Below are positions 5,518 through 13,360 of a DNA stretch of 32,468 bases, in pieces. This stretch comes from a virus. Position 1 is the stretch's first letter. Each line of letters begins with the position of its first letter. The DNA lies in the IMG/VR virus record IMGVR_UViG_3300036591_000020, positions 1 to 32,468 of that record. One strand, given 5' to 3'. The notes below the pieces were generated by a model that was not told where the DNA came from, did no database searches, and saw only the letters and a program-made list of their open reading frames with translations. A program made the position numbers and the translations under genes.

Positions 5518-6006
5518 CTATTTATTTTTCCAGTAAAAGAACCAACCAACCCCCAAAGCGATGACAACTAAAAAAATACCCAAAACAGTATTAGGCTTCC
5601 GCTCAACTTTTTTCTCAAAGACTTCTTTACGCTCAATCCTTTCAGAATCATTTTTACTATCCTTCTTAGCCTCCGACTCCTTTACCTGTGTAATTACATT
5701 ACTTTGATTATGAACCTCTATAACAGCCTTATTTTTGACCTGAACAACTGAATCAGCTTCCCCGGTGAAAGTGCCGGACAAATCAATAACGAAAACGCCT
5801 TTGGGGTAAATTTTCAGTCCTACAATCTCCAAGGACTCCGAAGCTTTTTTTAGCTCAGATACGGATTTTACAACTGCCTTTTCGTTTACGGTTTCTGTGA
5901 TTTGCTCAGTATTTTTTTCCGCTAAGGTTTCGGATGACTTGCTTAGGTCCTTTTTCACAGTCCTGCAAGAGCTGAAAAGCATTAAGAATAGTAAGAGGTA
6001 TTTCAT
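5518..6006 (-). CDS. Unimolecular spanin (outer-membrane lipoprotein with C-terminal membrane anchor)
   Basis: The 162-aa protein starts with a lipoprotein signal, MKYLLLFLMLFSSC, with the lipidated Cys at 14. A long charged middle (20-138), rich in Lys, Glu and Ser, would cross the periplasm. One transmembrane helix follows near the C-terminus (NTVLGIFLVVIALGVGWFFY, about 139-158) with a short KNK tail inside. This double anchoring is the definition of a u-spanin such as T1 gp11, which links inner and outer membranes and fuses them in the last step of lysis of Gram-negative hosts. It is the last gene of the lysis block, overlapping the amidase by ATGA, which strongly supports the call. Confidence 0.85.
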   Translation of the reverse strand: MKYLLLFLMLFSSCRTVKKDLSKSSETLAEKNTEQITETVNEKAVVKSVSELKKASESLEIVGLKIYPKGVFVIDLSGTFTGEADSVVQVKNKAVIEVHNQSNVITQVKESEAKKDSKNDSERIERKEVFEKKVERKPNTVLGIFLVVIALGVGWFFYWKNK

Positions 6007-6410
6007 GTGCTCAGTTCTTTATACTCGATCTGTGCATCAAATCTAGGACATTCTTTTTTCACATTTGGAAAATCCCTATGCCCCTGAATCTTTACTTTTT
6101 TTCCAGCATAAATAAAAGCGCGTTCAATGCAAACAATTATAGATTTCTTTTGCGCTTCGGTCCTGTCATCTACCTTCGCACCCCCGATATAACTAATGTG
6201 AATAGACTTGGAATTATAGCCTTTTACACCATTAGTAATTTCATCAAAAGACGCAAGTGTATGAATCCTTCCGCTTTGCTCAATCAAACAATGATACCCA
6301 ACGCTCTTCCAATTCAGCGTATTTTTCCAATGATTTATTATACTTTCTACGGTAGTGCTTTGCGGTGTTGCGGTGCAATGTATTACAACATGATCTATTT
6401 TTCTTTTCAT
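6003..6410 (-). CDS. N-acetylmuramoyl-L-alanine amidase endolysin (Amidase_2)
   Basis: A 135-aa single-domain enzyme of the T7-lysozyme/PGRP fold, cutting the bond between MurNAc and L-alanine in peptidoglycan. Visible residues: zinc ligands H11 (VVIHCTAT), H111 (GHRD) and C121 (KKECPRFD), plus Y39 (SVGYH) and K119, which match the catalytic Tyr and Lys of T7 lysozyme. There is no signal peptide, so release needs the holin. It overlaps the spanin (ATGA) and the metallophosphoesterase (ATGA) and forms a tight lysis operon with the holin. Length is normal for a minimal phage amidase. Confidence 0.9.
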   Translation of the reverse strand: MKRKIDHVVIHCTATPQSTTVESIINHWKNTLNWKSVGYHCLIEQSGRIHTLASFDEITNGVKGYNSKSIHISYIGGAKVDDRTEAQKKSIIVCIERAFIYAGKKVKIQGHRDFPNVKKECPRFDAQIEYKELST

Positions 6411-7279
6411 AACGGAAATTTTATTGAGTCAACTAAAACATCATATTCATTATTTTTCAAGTGACTTGTAAGCGTTAAGATCCTGCCTCCAATATACTTT
6501 ATAGGTGCATTCCGCTCAATGTGCCAACCACTCGAACCATCAGTAAATTCCTCTTTGTACGTGCCTGTAATCATTAGGTGAACATTTCTGTGTATCTGTT
6601 CAAAATTATGGCTTCCATTGTTGAATCGAACCGCTTCACGAACTATGTCGGTAGCTTTATTTTCGTGAATGTGCGCAAGGCAATAGATGTCAAATCCCTC
6701 GTGTATTTCCAAAGCCCTGGTAAGGTTAATTTCGCCTCTAGTCACAACACCTCCACCACCCGAACCGTGAAAATATTTCAGTGTTCGAGTCAGAACTTTA
6801 TCGCTGGTTTCTTTATGTTTTTTGTCCAGTATCAGCCATCCACCATACCCACCCGCAAAAACATTGCTTTTGCATTTGTAATTCAGCAGGTCTACAAATC
6901 GCTGTAATAGGTCGGTTTCTTGATGTTTGATAATTGCAGTTTCATGATTCCCGTAACCGATTACAGTTAGGATTGAAGCGTAGGGCGCAAACCATTCAAC
7001 AGCGGTTTCGACGACAGAATCAAGATACTTCGCGTTGTTGTGTTCGGCCCGAATGTCTGATTTATTTCCCCTGCGATCTCCCTTCCCTTGCATTATACAA
7101 AAGAAGTCACCGTTTACAAATACCGGTATCTTATTTTTTAGGCAATAATCTAAGTGCGCTTTCAATTTTTCCCGATCGCATTTCAGATTATCCCAGTGGA
7201 GGTCTGAGATTACCGCAAGCCTGCCCGAAATTCCTAAATCAATTCTGTGAATATTCTTAGTTATTTTTGTAACTATCAT
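6407..7279 (-). CDS. Calcineurin-like metallophosphoesterase
   Basis: The 290-aa protein has the full set of dimetal phosphoesterase motifs in order: SDLH (D26, H28), NGD (D58), GNHE (N111, H112), a FHGSGGG stretch (H171), and AHIHENK (H203, H205). Enzymes of this superfamily hydrolyse phosphomono- or diesters, including nucleic acids and nucleotides. The substrate cannot be read from the sequence. It lies between the holin and the amidase, overlapping both by ATGA, which is an unusual place; expression must be late. Possible roles are breakdown of host nucleotides or signalling molecules, or DNA processing at the end of infection. No signal peptide is seen, so it should act in the cytoplasm. 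Confidence 0.85.
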   Translation of the reverse strand: MIVTKITKNIHRIDLGISGRLAVISDLHWDNLKCDREKLKAHLDYCLKNKIPVFVNGDFFCIMQGKGDRRGNKSDIRAEHNNAKYLDSVVETAVEWFAPYASILTVIGYGNHETAIIKHQETDLLQRFVDLLNYKCKSNVFAGGYGGWLILDKKHKETSDKVLTRTLKYFHGSGGGGVVTRGEINLTRALEIHEGFDIYCLAHIHENKATDIVREAVRFNNGSHNFEQIHRNVHLMITGTYKEEFTDGSSGWHIERNAPIKYIGGRILTLTSHLKNNEYDVLVDSIKFPL

Positions 7280-7761
7280 TCTTTTTTGATTTTGGTAATG
7301 ATCCCTTCGGCAAATTTGTAGATGCTCGTGCGTAGGGCATTGATAAGGATCTCGACTAGATCCCTGTTAATGTAGCGTTTCTTGGTTTTGATTGAAAGCA
7401 AGTTCGTGAAACAACTAATGGCATCATTTGCAATTAGGACATAAATAGAACTAAATACAAATATGTTCAAATTAAACCCTGCCAAGGCTCCTGTAATTGC
7501 CAAGCTAAGCGGAATGAAAAGGATCGAAATTTTCGTAAGTATGCCCGCCCAAAATCTGGTTTTTGTGATTGATGACCATCCATTTATTACGATTGAAGCG
7601 ATTAGCCCAAGTAGCGTATCAAAAACCATAAAAAACCATAGCAGCAAAATAAGCCCGTAACTTATGCCTAGAAAAGACATGCTAGTTATTAGAAGAACTT
7701 TGGCCCCGATAAAGTTTTCTTCTGTGTAGTCGATTGGATCGGTTAGTTTATCGAATTGCAT
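7276..7761 (-). CDS. Holin, phage_holin_4 (TcdE/Cph1-like) family
   Basis: A 161-aa membrane protein with hydrophobic segments at about 22-59 (LILLLWFFMVFDTLLGLIAS, long enough for one or two helices), 72-93 and 97-113, and a charged C-terminus. The D-x-x-x-G motif (FDTLLG), the SS after the loop, and the later IANDAISCFTN stretch match the usual holin family 4 pattern (DxxxG ... nExxSxxEN). Such holins form the membrane lesion that lets the cytoplasmic amidase reach the wall. It is the first gene of the lysis block and overlaps the phosphoesterase by ATGA. Confidence 0.8.
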   Translation of the reverse strand: MQFDKLTDPIDYTEENFIGAKVLLITSMSFLGISYGLILLLWFFMVFDTLLGLIASIVINGWSSITKTRFWAGILTKISILFIPLSLAITGALAGFNLNIFVFSSIYVLIANDAISCFTNLLSIKTKKRYINRDLVEILINALRTSIYKFAEGIITKIKKE

Positions 7762-8127
7762 TTATATCTTTTTTGCTTCGATAAAAAAATCATCTGTTTG
7801 ATCTTCGCTCATTTCTAGCATACCTGCCATTGCTGCGATGTGGATATTATCCCTATTCCAGCTAAGTGAATACTCCCAGAATATTGCCAAAGCATCCTCG
7901 GTTGAGTTTTCGACTGCTTCTTTGACCGCTGCTAATAATCCCATTTGTAGCAACATCATTCTACCTTGGGATGGTGTGATTGAGAAGGGTACCTCTTCCA
8001 AAGGTAAATCTTCGCCCGTTGCCAAGATATATGCTTCCCTTGTGATGTACTCTATACTACGCTCAGTTGTAATTACTTGATCATCTATAAGTATTCCGTA
8101 TTCTTTTGCTAGTTTGTAGAATTTCAT
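7762..8127 (-). CDS. Tail-fibre-associated small phage protein (fibre-adjacent family)
   Basis: The 121-aa protein has a pattern seen in many small phage proteins encoded just after tail fibres: ITPSQGRMMLLQMGLLAAVK (about 50-69), then an ALAIFWEYSLSWNRD stretch and a final MLEMSEDQTDDFF. This matches the family consensus QaRLaLlqaGLLdqVe ... ieWeyat.vrRd ... LgLt..qlD.lF, whose exact role is unclear; fibre assembly or attachment has been suggested because of location. Here too it follows and overlaps the BspA-repeat fibre by ATGA and lies directly before the holin. Confidence 0.65.
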   Translation of the reverse strand: MKFYKLAKEYGILIDDQVITTERSIEYITREAYILATGEDLPLEEVPFSITPSQGRMMLLQMGLLAAVKEAVENSTEDALAIFWEYSLSWNRDNIHIAAMAGMLEMSEDQTDDFFIEAKKI

Positions 8128-9800
8128 ATTCCTCCGTCGATTATTGTCCAGAAATTAGGCGAACCCGTTAAAACTGCTCTTGCTACGCTTGCCGCTGACG
8201 TATATCGTATAGTTCCAAAGTTGATAGAGATATTTGGCTTTACGGGTCTATTTGCCCACCCTATTAGCAATGCATTGTAATTTACTGTGGAGTAGTTTAA
8301 GAACGTCTTACTTATCATAAAATTTGTAAAATTAGTAACATTGCTAACATTCCAAGCTCCAATATTCTGATTGAAAGCAGTTGCGTTATTAAACATATCA
8401 ACCATAGTAGTAACATTGCTAACATTCCAAGCTCCAATATTCTGATTGAAAGCAGTTGCGCTTTGAAACATCTGTTGCATATTAATAACATTCTGAGTAT
8501 TCCAAGCTCCAATATTCTGATTGAAATCAGTTGCGCTATTAAACATACTACCCATATTAGTAACATTGCTAACATTCCAAGCTCCAATATTCTGATTGAA
8601 AGCAGTTGCTCTAAAAAACATAACTGCCGTATTAGTAACACTACTAACATTCCATTCATTCATACCCCTCACCTTTGTAAGGTTTACACAATTTCGAAAA
8701 GCGGTGGAAATATTTGTAGAAATATTATAAGGAGCATCTTTCACGTCTATAGCCGCTAAATTTTCACAACCGTAAAAAGCAGATGTACCTATAACAGTTC
8801 CACCCCAATAAATTATTTCTCCAATTTTCAAACGCTCAGCTCCGTTATTGAACTGCAAAAAGAAGATATTACCGTAGATTTTAATTCTGTATTCCCCTCT
8901 TACAAGGTATGTTTTAGTTGTATTTTCAGCGTTAAAAGTTGATATGTTTTCAACATCACCATTACCCCAATCAACTATTACAGGTTCAAAACTTACACTT
9001 GAAAATGGTAGCCTAACCTGAAAATCGTTACTTCCACCTCCTCCTAAAACATTTCGTGTATCAAAGAATGCCTCGAAAGGTGTACTTATAATATTTCCCG
9101 TAATAATTATTTCTTGAGTTAATCCTCTTTGTCGAATGCTAAAATCAGATTTTGGATTAATTAAAGGTTCTGGATTTCCAAATGGAAAAGTCTTTGCTCC
9201 AAGTTTTGAAATTTGTAAAAATCCGTTTCGTACAATTACTCGAAAAGTCCAGTTAACCGAAAATAGCTGTGCTGGAATTGTTATTGTAGAATCATTTGTG
9301 ACTATGATTACTTTGTTTCTCCAAGCTTCCAAAGCAGTTACATCTTCAGAAACTTCTATTTGCGTTGCTGGATCAATGATGTTAGCTAATACTATATTCT
9401 TCGCAGCCTCCGCAGCCGCAGCACTTGCAGCCGATTCACCAGCTTTGGTTAATGATTTTCCAGCCTCTTCAATAGCGATGCCCTGCGCTGCCACACTAGC
9501 TAGTCTAGCAACCTCAGAAGCAACTGCCGAATCATTGGAGTCCGAAGCAAAGCCCCCCGAAGCAGTAGCGGCACTTTCAGCATCTACTTTTGAAGCAAGT
9601 GCCTCCGCTGCATCCTCCACCGTTTGCGCTGCTTTTTCGGTAGCTACCTGCTCAGAGTCACCTGCTGCAATAGCCGAAATTCTAGCCTCTTCCGCACTGA
9701 TTGCAGCTTTTACCGCCTCTTGTCTAGCTAGATCCTCGTCACCTGCTTTGACAAGAATCCTGTATTCGTTAGTTTCTGACTTAACTACTATAACGCTCAT
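8124..9800 (-). CDS. Tail fibre with BspA-like (DUF285) repeats, probable receptor-binding protein
   Basis: A 558-aa protein with three parts. Residues 20-135 are an Ala/Glu/Ser-rich helical stalk, typical of phage fibre N-terminal regions. Residues about 160-380 are a beta-rich middle with a VDWGNGD element near 277. Residues about 381-505 hold five 25-residue BspA-type repeats (core AFNQNIGAWNVSNVTNM then a variable part and MF), followed by the usual BspA end (LLIGWA ... YTSAASVARAVL ... WTIIDGG). BspA repeats occur in surface adhesins of Bacteroidota and protists; on a phage fibre they most likely bind the host surface. It is the last structural gene before lysis and overlaps both neighbours by ATGA. 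Confidence 0.8.
   Translation of the reverse strand: MSVIVVKSETNEYRILVKAGDEDLARQEAVKAAISAEEARISAIAAGDSEQVATEKAAQTVEDAAEALASKVDAESAATASGGFASDSNDSAVASEVARLASVAAQGIAIEEAGKSLTKAGESAASAAAAEAAKNIVLANIIDPATQIEVSEDVTALEAWRNKVIIVTNDSTITIPAQLFSVNWTFRVIVRNGFLQISKLGAKTFPFGNPEPLINPKSDFSIRQRGLTQEIIITGNIISTPFEAFFDTRNVLGGGGSNDFQVRLPFSSVSFEPVIVDWGNGDVENISTFNAENTTKTYLVRGEYRIKIYGNIFFLQFNNGAERLKIGEIIYWGGTVIGTSAFYGCENLAAIDVKDAPYNISTNISTAFRNCVNLTKVRGMNEWNVSSVTNTAVMFFRATAFNQNIGAWNVSNVTNMGSMFNSATDFNQNIGAWNTQNVINMQQMFQSATAFNQNIGAWNVSNVTTMVDMFNNATAFNQNIGAWNVSNVTNFTNFMISKTFLNYSTVNYNALLIGWANRPVKPNISINFGTIRYTSAASVARAVLTGSPNFWTIIDGGI
8288..8660 (-). repeat. 75-bp tandem repeats encoding BspA units
   Basis: Equivalent bases recur at 8341, 8416, 8491, 8566 and 8641, an exact 75-bp period, with near-identical cores and differences limited to a few codons per unit. 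The repeats are within the fibre gene and would allow unit gain, loss or shuffling by recombination. Confidence 0.85.
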
Positions 9801-10168
9801 ATCGTAACTGTGTTATTAATATTTATGGATCCACCAATCAAATTGGCAAAGTCCTGATCTTCTCTGAAAAGAATGTCATAGACATATTGAATTTCATTTA
9901 CCTCAATAAATTCACGTGCAAAGGTAATTTTGAGAATATTAAAATCTTCTCCTATGATTGCAAGCCCCGTACCGATTGCAAAGGATTCGATAACAGGACT
10001 ATTAACGTCAGTAGTCTTTTTAATGTCCATTCTGATCGCGTTGTAGATCCTTAGATCCTTTGGCTTTTGGCTGTTGTCCACTGCAACATCGAAGAACGCA
10101 AGGGTTATAGCCTTATTGTTTCCTCGCCTCAGCTGAATGGTAACTATTCCTATGTCGGTTGTTTTCAT
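9797..10168 (-). CDS. Small tail/baseplate-associated structural protein
   Basis: A 123-aa protein starting MKTTDIGIVTIQLRRGNNKA with alternating hydrophobic residues throughout, suggesting a beta sandwich. The pattern of an early strand, IRMDIKK, a charged break and a later ILKITFAREF resembles the N-terminal baseplate-binding module of upper baseplate or fibre proteins (BppU-like), but the match is only by general look. It overlaps the BspA fibre by ATGA, so it could be the adaptor that anchors that fibre. About 50 bases with no visible feature separate it from the next upstream gene. Confidence 0.5.
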   Translation of the reverse strand: MKTTDIGIVTIQLRRGNNKAITLAFFDVAVDNSQKPKDLRIYNAIRMDIKKTTDVNSPVIESFAIGTGLAIIGEDFNILKITFAREFIEVNEIQYVYDILFREDQDFANLIGGSININNTVTI

Positions 10169-10220
10169 TTAGGATTTTTGTTTTAAGAATTCTTTAATAG
10201 TGCATGTGAAGCCTTTCAAT

Positions 10221-11180
10221 TTAAGTGCTTGCTCTATATTGCCCAGAGAGCTTAATTCTACCTTGCGGAGACATAGCCCATTGATACGGAAAAATAAATT
10301 GATTTTTAGACTTGAAATTTATTTTTGTACCTCCACCGCTTACCTCGGCAACTAACAAAGAAACCTCAGTTTCTGTAAATGTCGATCCAGTTATTTCCAT
10401 GATAGCTATATCTGAAGATAGCGCAAAATCGTTATAGGACGTAAAGGGAAGCCCTGTAATGGCTACTCGACCGCTTGGCGTCCCGCTTAATGAAGAGACG
10501 TTTATAAATATAGTAACATTAACCATCAATCCTGTTTTTACAAATCTACCCAAAGCAAAATTGCTGTTATAAGTAGCAGCACCATCATCATCTATAATTA
10601 CAGGAGTAAAAACTCCGCTTGTTTGTGCAAGCCCACCCGCGCCCTTAACAATATTCCCGTTAGTGTCTCGCATCAAAGACTCGCCCGTACCGTCAGGAAT
10701 GTTAGGAAGATTTACTTTCCCTGTCCCGTTAGTAGCGATTACGATATCCGCATTATCTCCTATAGTCTCAATCTTTAGATTTTTTTCAGAATCATTATAA
10801 GATATTTCTCCGATATCCTCATTTGCAACCGTCCTGAATTTTATAGCAGTTTTATTGCTGCTCGCTCGTAATCTGATTTCAGGATTAATCCCCTCAATTC
10901 TCACTAATTCGTTTTCAAATGTTTTTGCGCCCGTAATGGTTTGAGCCCCCAAAATAGTGACTATATCATCTTTTTCCGCCTCAGTCAAATGATACCTTTC
11001 GCCTTCAATTCCGCCTTGAATGCCTTGTAAATCATTATGGGTTCTAGTGCCACCATTAGGATTAGACCCCGGAGGATTAACCGGAGGTAAAGGTTCGCCC
11101 TCAACCCCCGAAGGAATGGAAGGACTAACTCCCATCAAAGTCTTTCTGCTCTTGAATATTTTTACCGGTACATCTGCCAT
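10221..11180 (-). CDS. Tail fibre protein
   Basis: A 319-aa protein with a Pro/Gly-rich linker (30-45) and the fibre motif HNDLQGIQGG ... YHLTEAE (48-70), common in phage tail fibres. Repeated polar beta segments follow (80-180), with a C-terminal head (about 190-319) that includes GVFTPVIIDDDGAATY and RFVKTGLMVNVTIFI, a pattern seen in fibre tip domains. The end of the fibre lies in a beta-rich region typical of trimeric fibres. It follows the large tail tip protein by two bases, which supports a fibre role. Which receptor it binds, and whether it or the BspA fibre is dominant, cannot be told. Confidence 0.7.
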   Translation of the reverse strand: MADVPVKIFKSRKTLMGVSPSIPSGVEGEPLPPVNPPGSNPNGGTRTHNDLQGIQGGIEGERYHLTEAEKDDIVTILGAQTITGAKTFENELVRIEGINPEIRLRASSNKTAIKFRTVANEDIGEISYNDSEKNLKIETIGDNADIVIATNGTGKVNLPNIPDGTGESLMRDTNGNIVKGAGGLAQTSGVFTPVIIDDDGAATYNSNFALGRFVKTGLMVNVTIFINVSSLSGTPSGRVAITGLPFTSYNDFALSSDIAIMEITGSTFTETEVSLLVAEVSGGGTKINFKSKNQFIFPYQWAMSPQGRIKLSGQYRAST

Positions 11181-11182
11181 AA

Positions 11183-13360
11183 CTACAATTCAAATAATTC
11201 AACTCTCCAACGATCCCGAAAACAATCCCAATTAACCGCAAGAACTAACCAATACTTTTCTTGGTACAAAACTGACTGATAAGGCCTAGGTTTTACGCGT
11301 TCTAAGGTTCCGATTATCCTTCTATTCCTAATTCCCTTCAAGTTAGCTAATTCGATGCAAACTACATCTAACAAAGGTAATTCCTCAATACCATCTCTAG
11401 TCCACAATTCAGAGACTGCATTGTTGTAACCTACTAATCTAATTGCTGAAGAACTCATATTAGTTTCCGAATCGCCTATGAAAGTCTCAAAATCAGGATG
11501 AACATAAGTATGCGGGCTATCTGTAACGGCTCGACTTGAAATTTCCGATAATTGAAATGCGCTATTCTGTTCAATACTCAGTTTGAAATCGTCAAATGCA
11601 AGGCAAAATAAATGCCTCGGGCCCGACGTGTTAATCAGTTGGTACAATCGCACTTCAAATTTACCTGTCGTGGGAACCACTACACCGTCAATCTTAACAA
11701 TATTAAATACATCTCTATTTTCCGCATCAAATAAAATTATATTCTCAGTTGTGCTAAAATCAAATACAAGCTCAGAAACCCGATAAAGGTAAAAATCTCC
11801 GATCTTGACCATGAACCCTACTTTGTGATCTCCGTAATTTGTAGCTGGCTGAGCAACCGCAACCGATAACAGCATAAACTTAAATGAGATGCTTACCTTA
11901 TTCGCAAGCTCTTCCGCAATAATTAACGGCCTGCCTGCAATATCCTGAGTCAGGAATACAAAACTCAAATTAGGGTCGTTTACACCTGCATTAGTTGTAG
12001 TTGTCCAAATTTGCAAGTAGTCTCCTGCTTGATCTGATTGGTATTGAACCAAGGCAGTTTCACCATCGGGTCTCCTCCCTTTTGGCTGACTTATTTCACG
12101 TGATTTTGAATAACCCCAATAGCGTAACCTGTAAATATCACCTCCGATTGGAAGCCACTCATCAACTGCAAATTTAGCTTCATAAACCGCCCCTTCTGTC
12201 TGTACGAAAAGTTTTCCTAGTTTCAAAATTGAGGTGAAAGAAGTAAATACCCTTCGAGCTGTGCGCTGAGGTAAATTGATACTGCAATCAACAGTAAGAT
12301 CATTATTAATAATAAAAGGCCCTTTAAGATCTGCATAAGGATTGTAAACAAATCCCAAAGATTGAGACTGATTTAGGTCAGGAGTTCGAACTATCCAAAA
12401 TTCATTCTCGTACAAAAAAACCCGACATTGAAATGGGTTTAAAATCCTTTCTAAGGTCTCTTTAACATACAACAAATTATTTTCTACTGAACCGTTATTT
12501 GAGAATCGTGAAATTTCTCCATCCGTATAAACTGAATTATCAGGAGTCAAAAATTGCTCAAATAATCCCTGATCCCGATCCATTCTTTTTTCGTGAATGT
12601 TGCAAATGATATTCACATCCCGAAACTCTTTATAGGATTGATTTAAGCAGCCCACCAATGCCCCGTGAACTCTGCTAGATAGAAATAAAGGCCACACTCT
12701 CCGATCTGACCTAATAGATTCAAATCCCTTTATTCCATCCGTAGCGGTGAATGTTTGAAGTTGCTTACCTGCTTTGTCTACCGTATCTAAGAAATCAGCA
12801 TTTATAAAACCAGTCCAAAAAATAGATCCGGCATCCTTCAAAACTACTTTCCAATCCCGATTACCACCAATCAAAAATTCATCAAATTGATTCATCGTTC
12901 CTGCAATCGTAAAATCGACAGTTGACCCGATAACCACGTCCAAAGGATCGGCTCCAAAATTTCCAAAGCTGTAAAAAATAGATTCAACTTCCAATAAACT
13001 AGAATCTCCATCGTAACCGTCATTAAATATCTCTATTCTAATACATCTTGCATTTGTCCCTGTATTCTGCAAAAACTCAGAAAAGTATTTCAATCCGTAG
13101 CTTGAAATAGGAGCCGAAGCACCAGAGGCAACACCTATCAAAAAGCTCGTTTGTGAAGGCATCACAAAACTAAATGTATTCACATTAGATATTGAAATGT
13201 TATTCAAGCTATACGCAACCGAAGACCATCCCGGGTCTATGTTAGCCGTTATATTTACGGTTTCGCCCTCTTCAATAAATTGAACTAGATTATCCTCCCC
13301 GTTTGTGAATATGGTTCCTGAACCTGGTATTAATCCAGTTAGTAGCTGATAAGTAGCCAT
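11183..13360 (-). CDS. Large tail tip / hub protein
   Basis: The 725-aa protein directly follows the tape measure gene (1-base overlap, ATG adjoining), where siphoviruses encode the distal tail and hub proteins. The N-terminal 90 residues look like an Ig-like bacterial domain (GSGTIFTNGEDNLVQFIEEG then WSSVAYSLNN). Beyond about 110, beta segments such as LLEVESIFYSF and a long mixed region follow, and the C-terminus has LPLLDVVCIELANLKG and a Trp-rich end. I do not recognise a named hub family; call rests on size, position and composition. Similar ~700-800-aa proteins occupy this slot in other Bacteroidota siphophages. Confidence 0.6.
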   Translation of the reverse strand: MATYQLLTGLIPGSGTIFTNGEDNLVQFIEEGETVNITANIDPGWSSVAYSLNNISISNVNTFSFVMPSQTSFLIGVASGASAPISSYGLKYFSEFLQNTGTNARCIRIEIFNDGYDGDSSLLEVESIFYSFGNFGADPLDVVIGSTVDFTIAGTMNQFDEFLIGGNRDWKVVLKDAGSIFWTGFINADFLDTVDKAGKQLQTFTATDGIKGFESIRSDRRVWPLFLSSRVHGALVGCLNQSYKEFRDVNIICNIHEKRMDRDQGLFEQFLTPDNSVYTDGEISRFSNNGSVENNLLYVKETLERILNPFQCRVFLYENEFWIVRTPDLNQSQSLGFVYNPYADLKGPFIINNDLTVDCSINLPQRTARRVFTSFTSILKLGKLFVQTEGAVYEAKFAVDEWLPIGGDIYRLRYWGYSKSREISQPKGRRPDGETALVQYQSDQAGDYLQIWTTTTNAGVNDPNLSFVFLTQDIAGRPLIIAEELANKVSISFKFMLLSVAVAQPATNYGDHKVGFMVKIGDFYLYRVSELVFDFSTTENIILFDAENRDVFNIVKIDGVVVPTTGKFEVRLYQLINTSGPRHLFCLAFDDFKLSIEQNSAFQLSEISSRAVTDSPHTYVHPDFETFIGDSETNMSSSAIRLVGYNNAVSELWTRDGIEELPLLDVVCIELANLKGIRNRRIIGTLERVKPRPYQSVLYQEKYWLVLAVNWDCFRDRWRVELFEL

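Noticed and set aside
8315-8659. Minus-strand 114-aa repetitive ORF inside the fibre gene
   Set aside because: It is the out-of-frame shadow of the 75-bp repeats; the fibre frame gives clear BspA repeats and family end.
9136-9807. Plus-strand 223-aa Ala/Ser-rich ORF
   Set aside because: It is the antisense of the fibre's Ala-rich stalk; no start signals and composition explained by the real gene.
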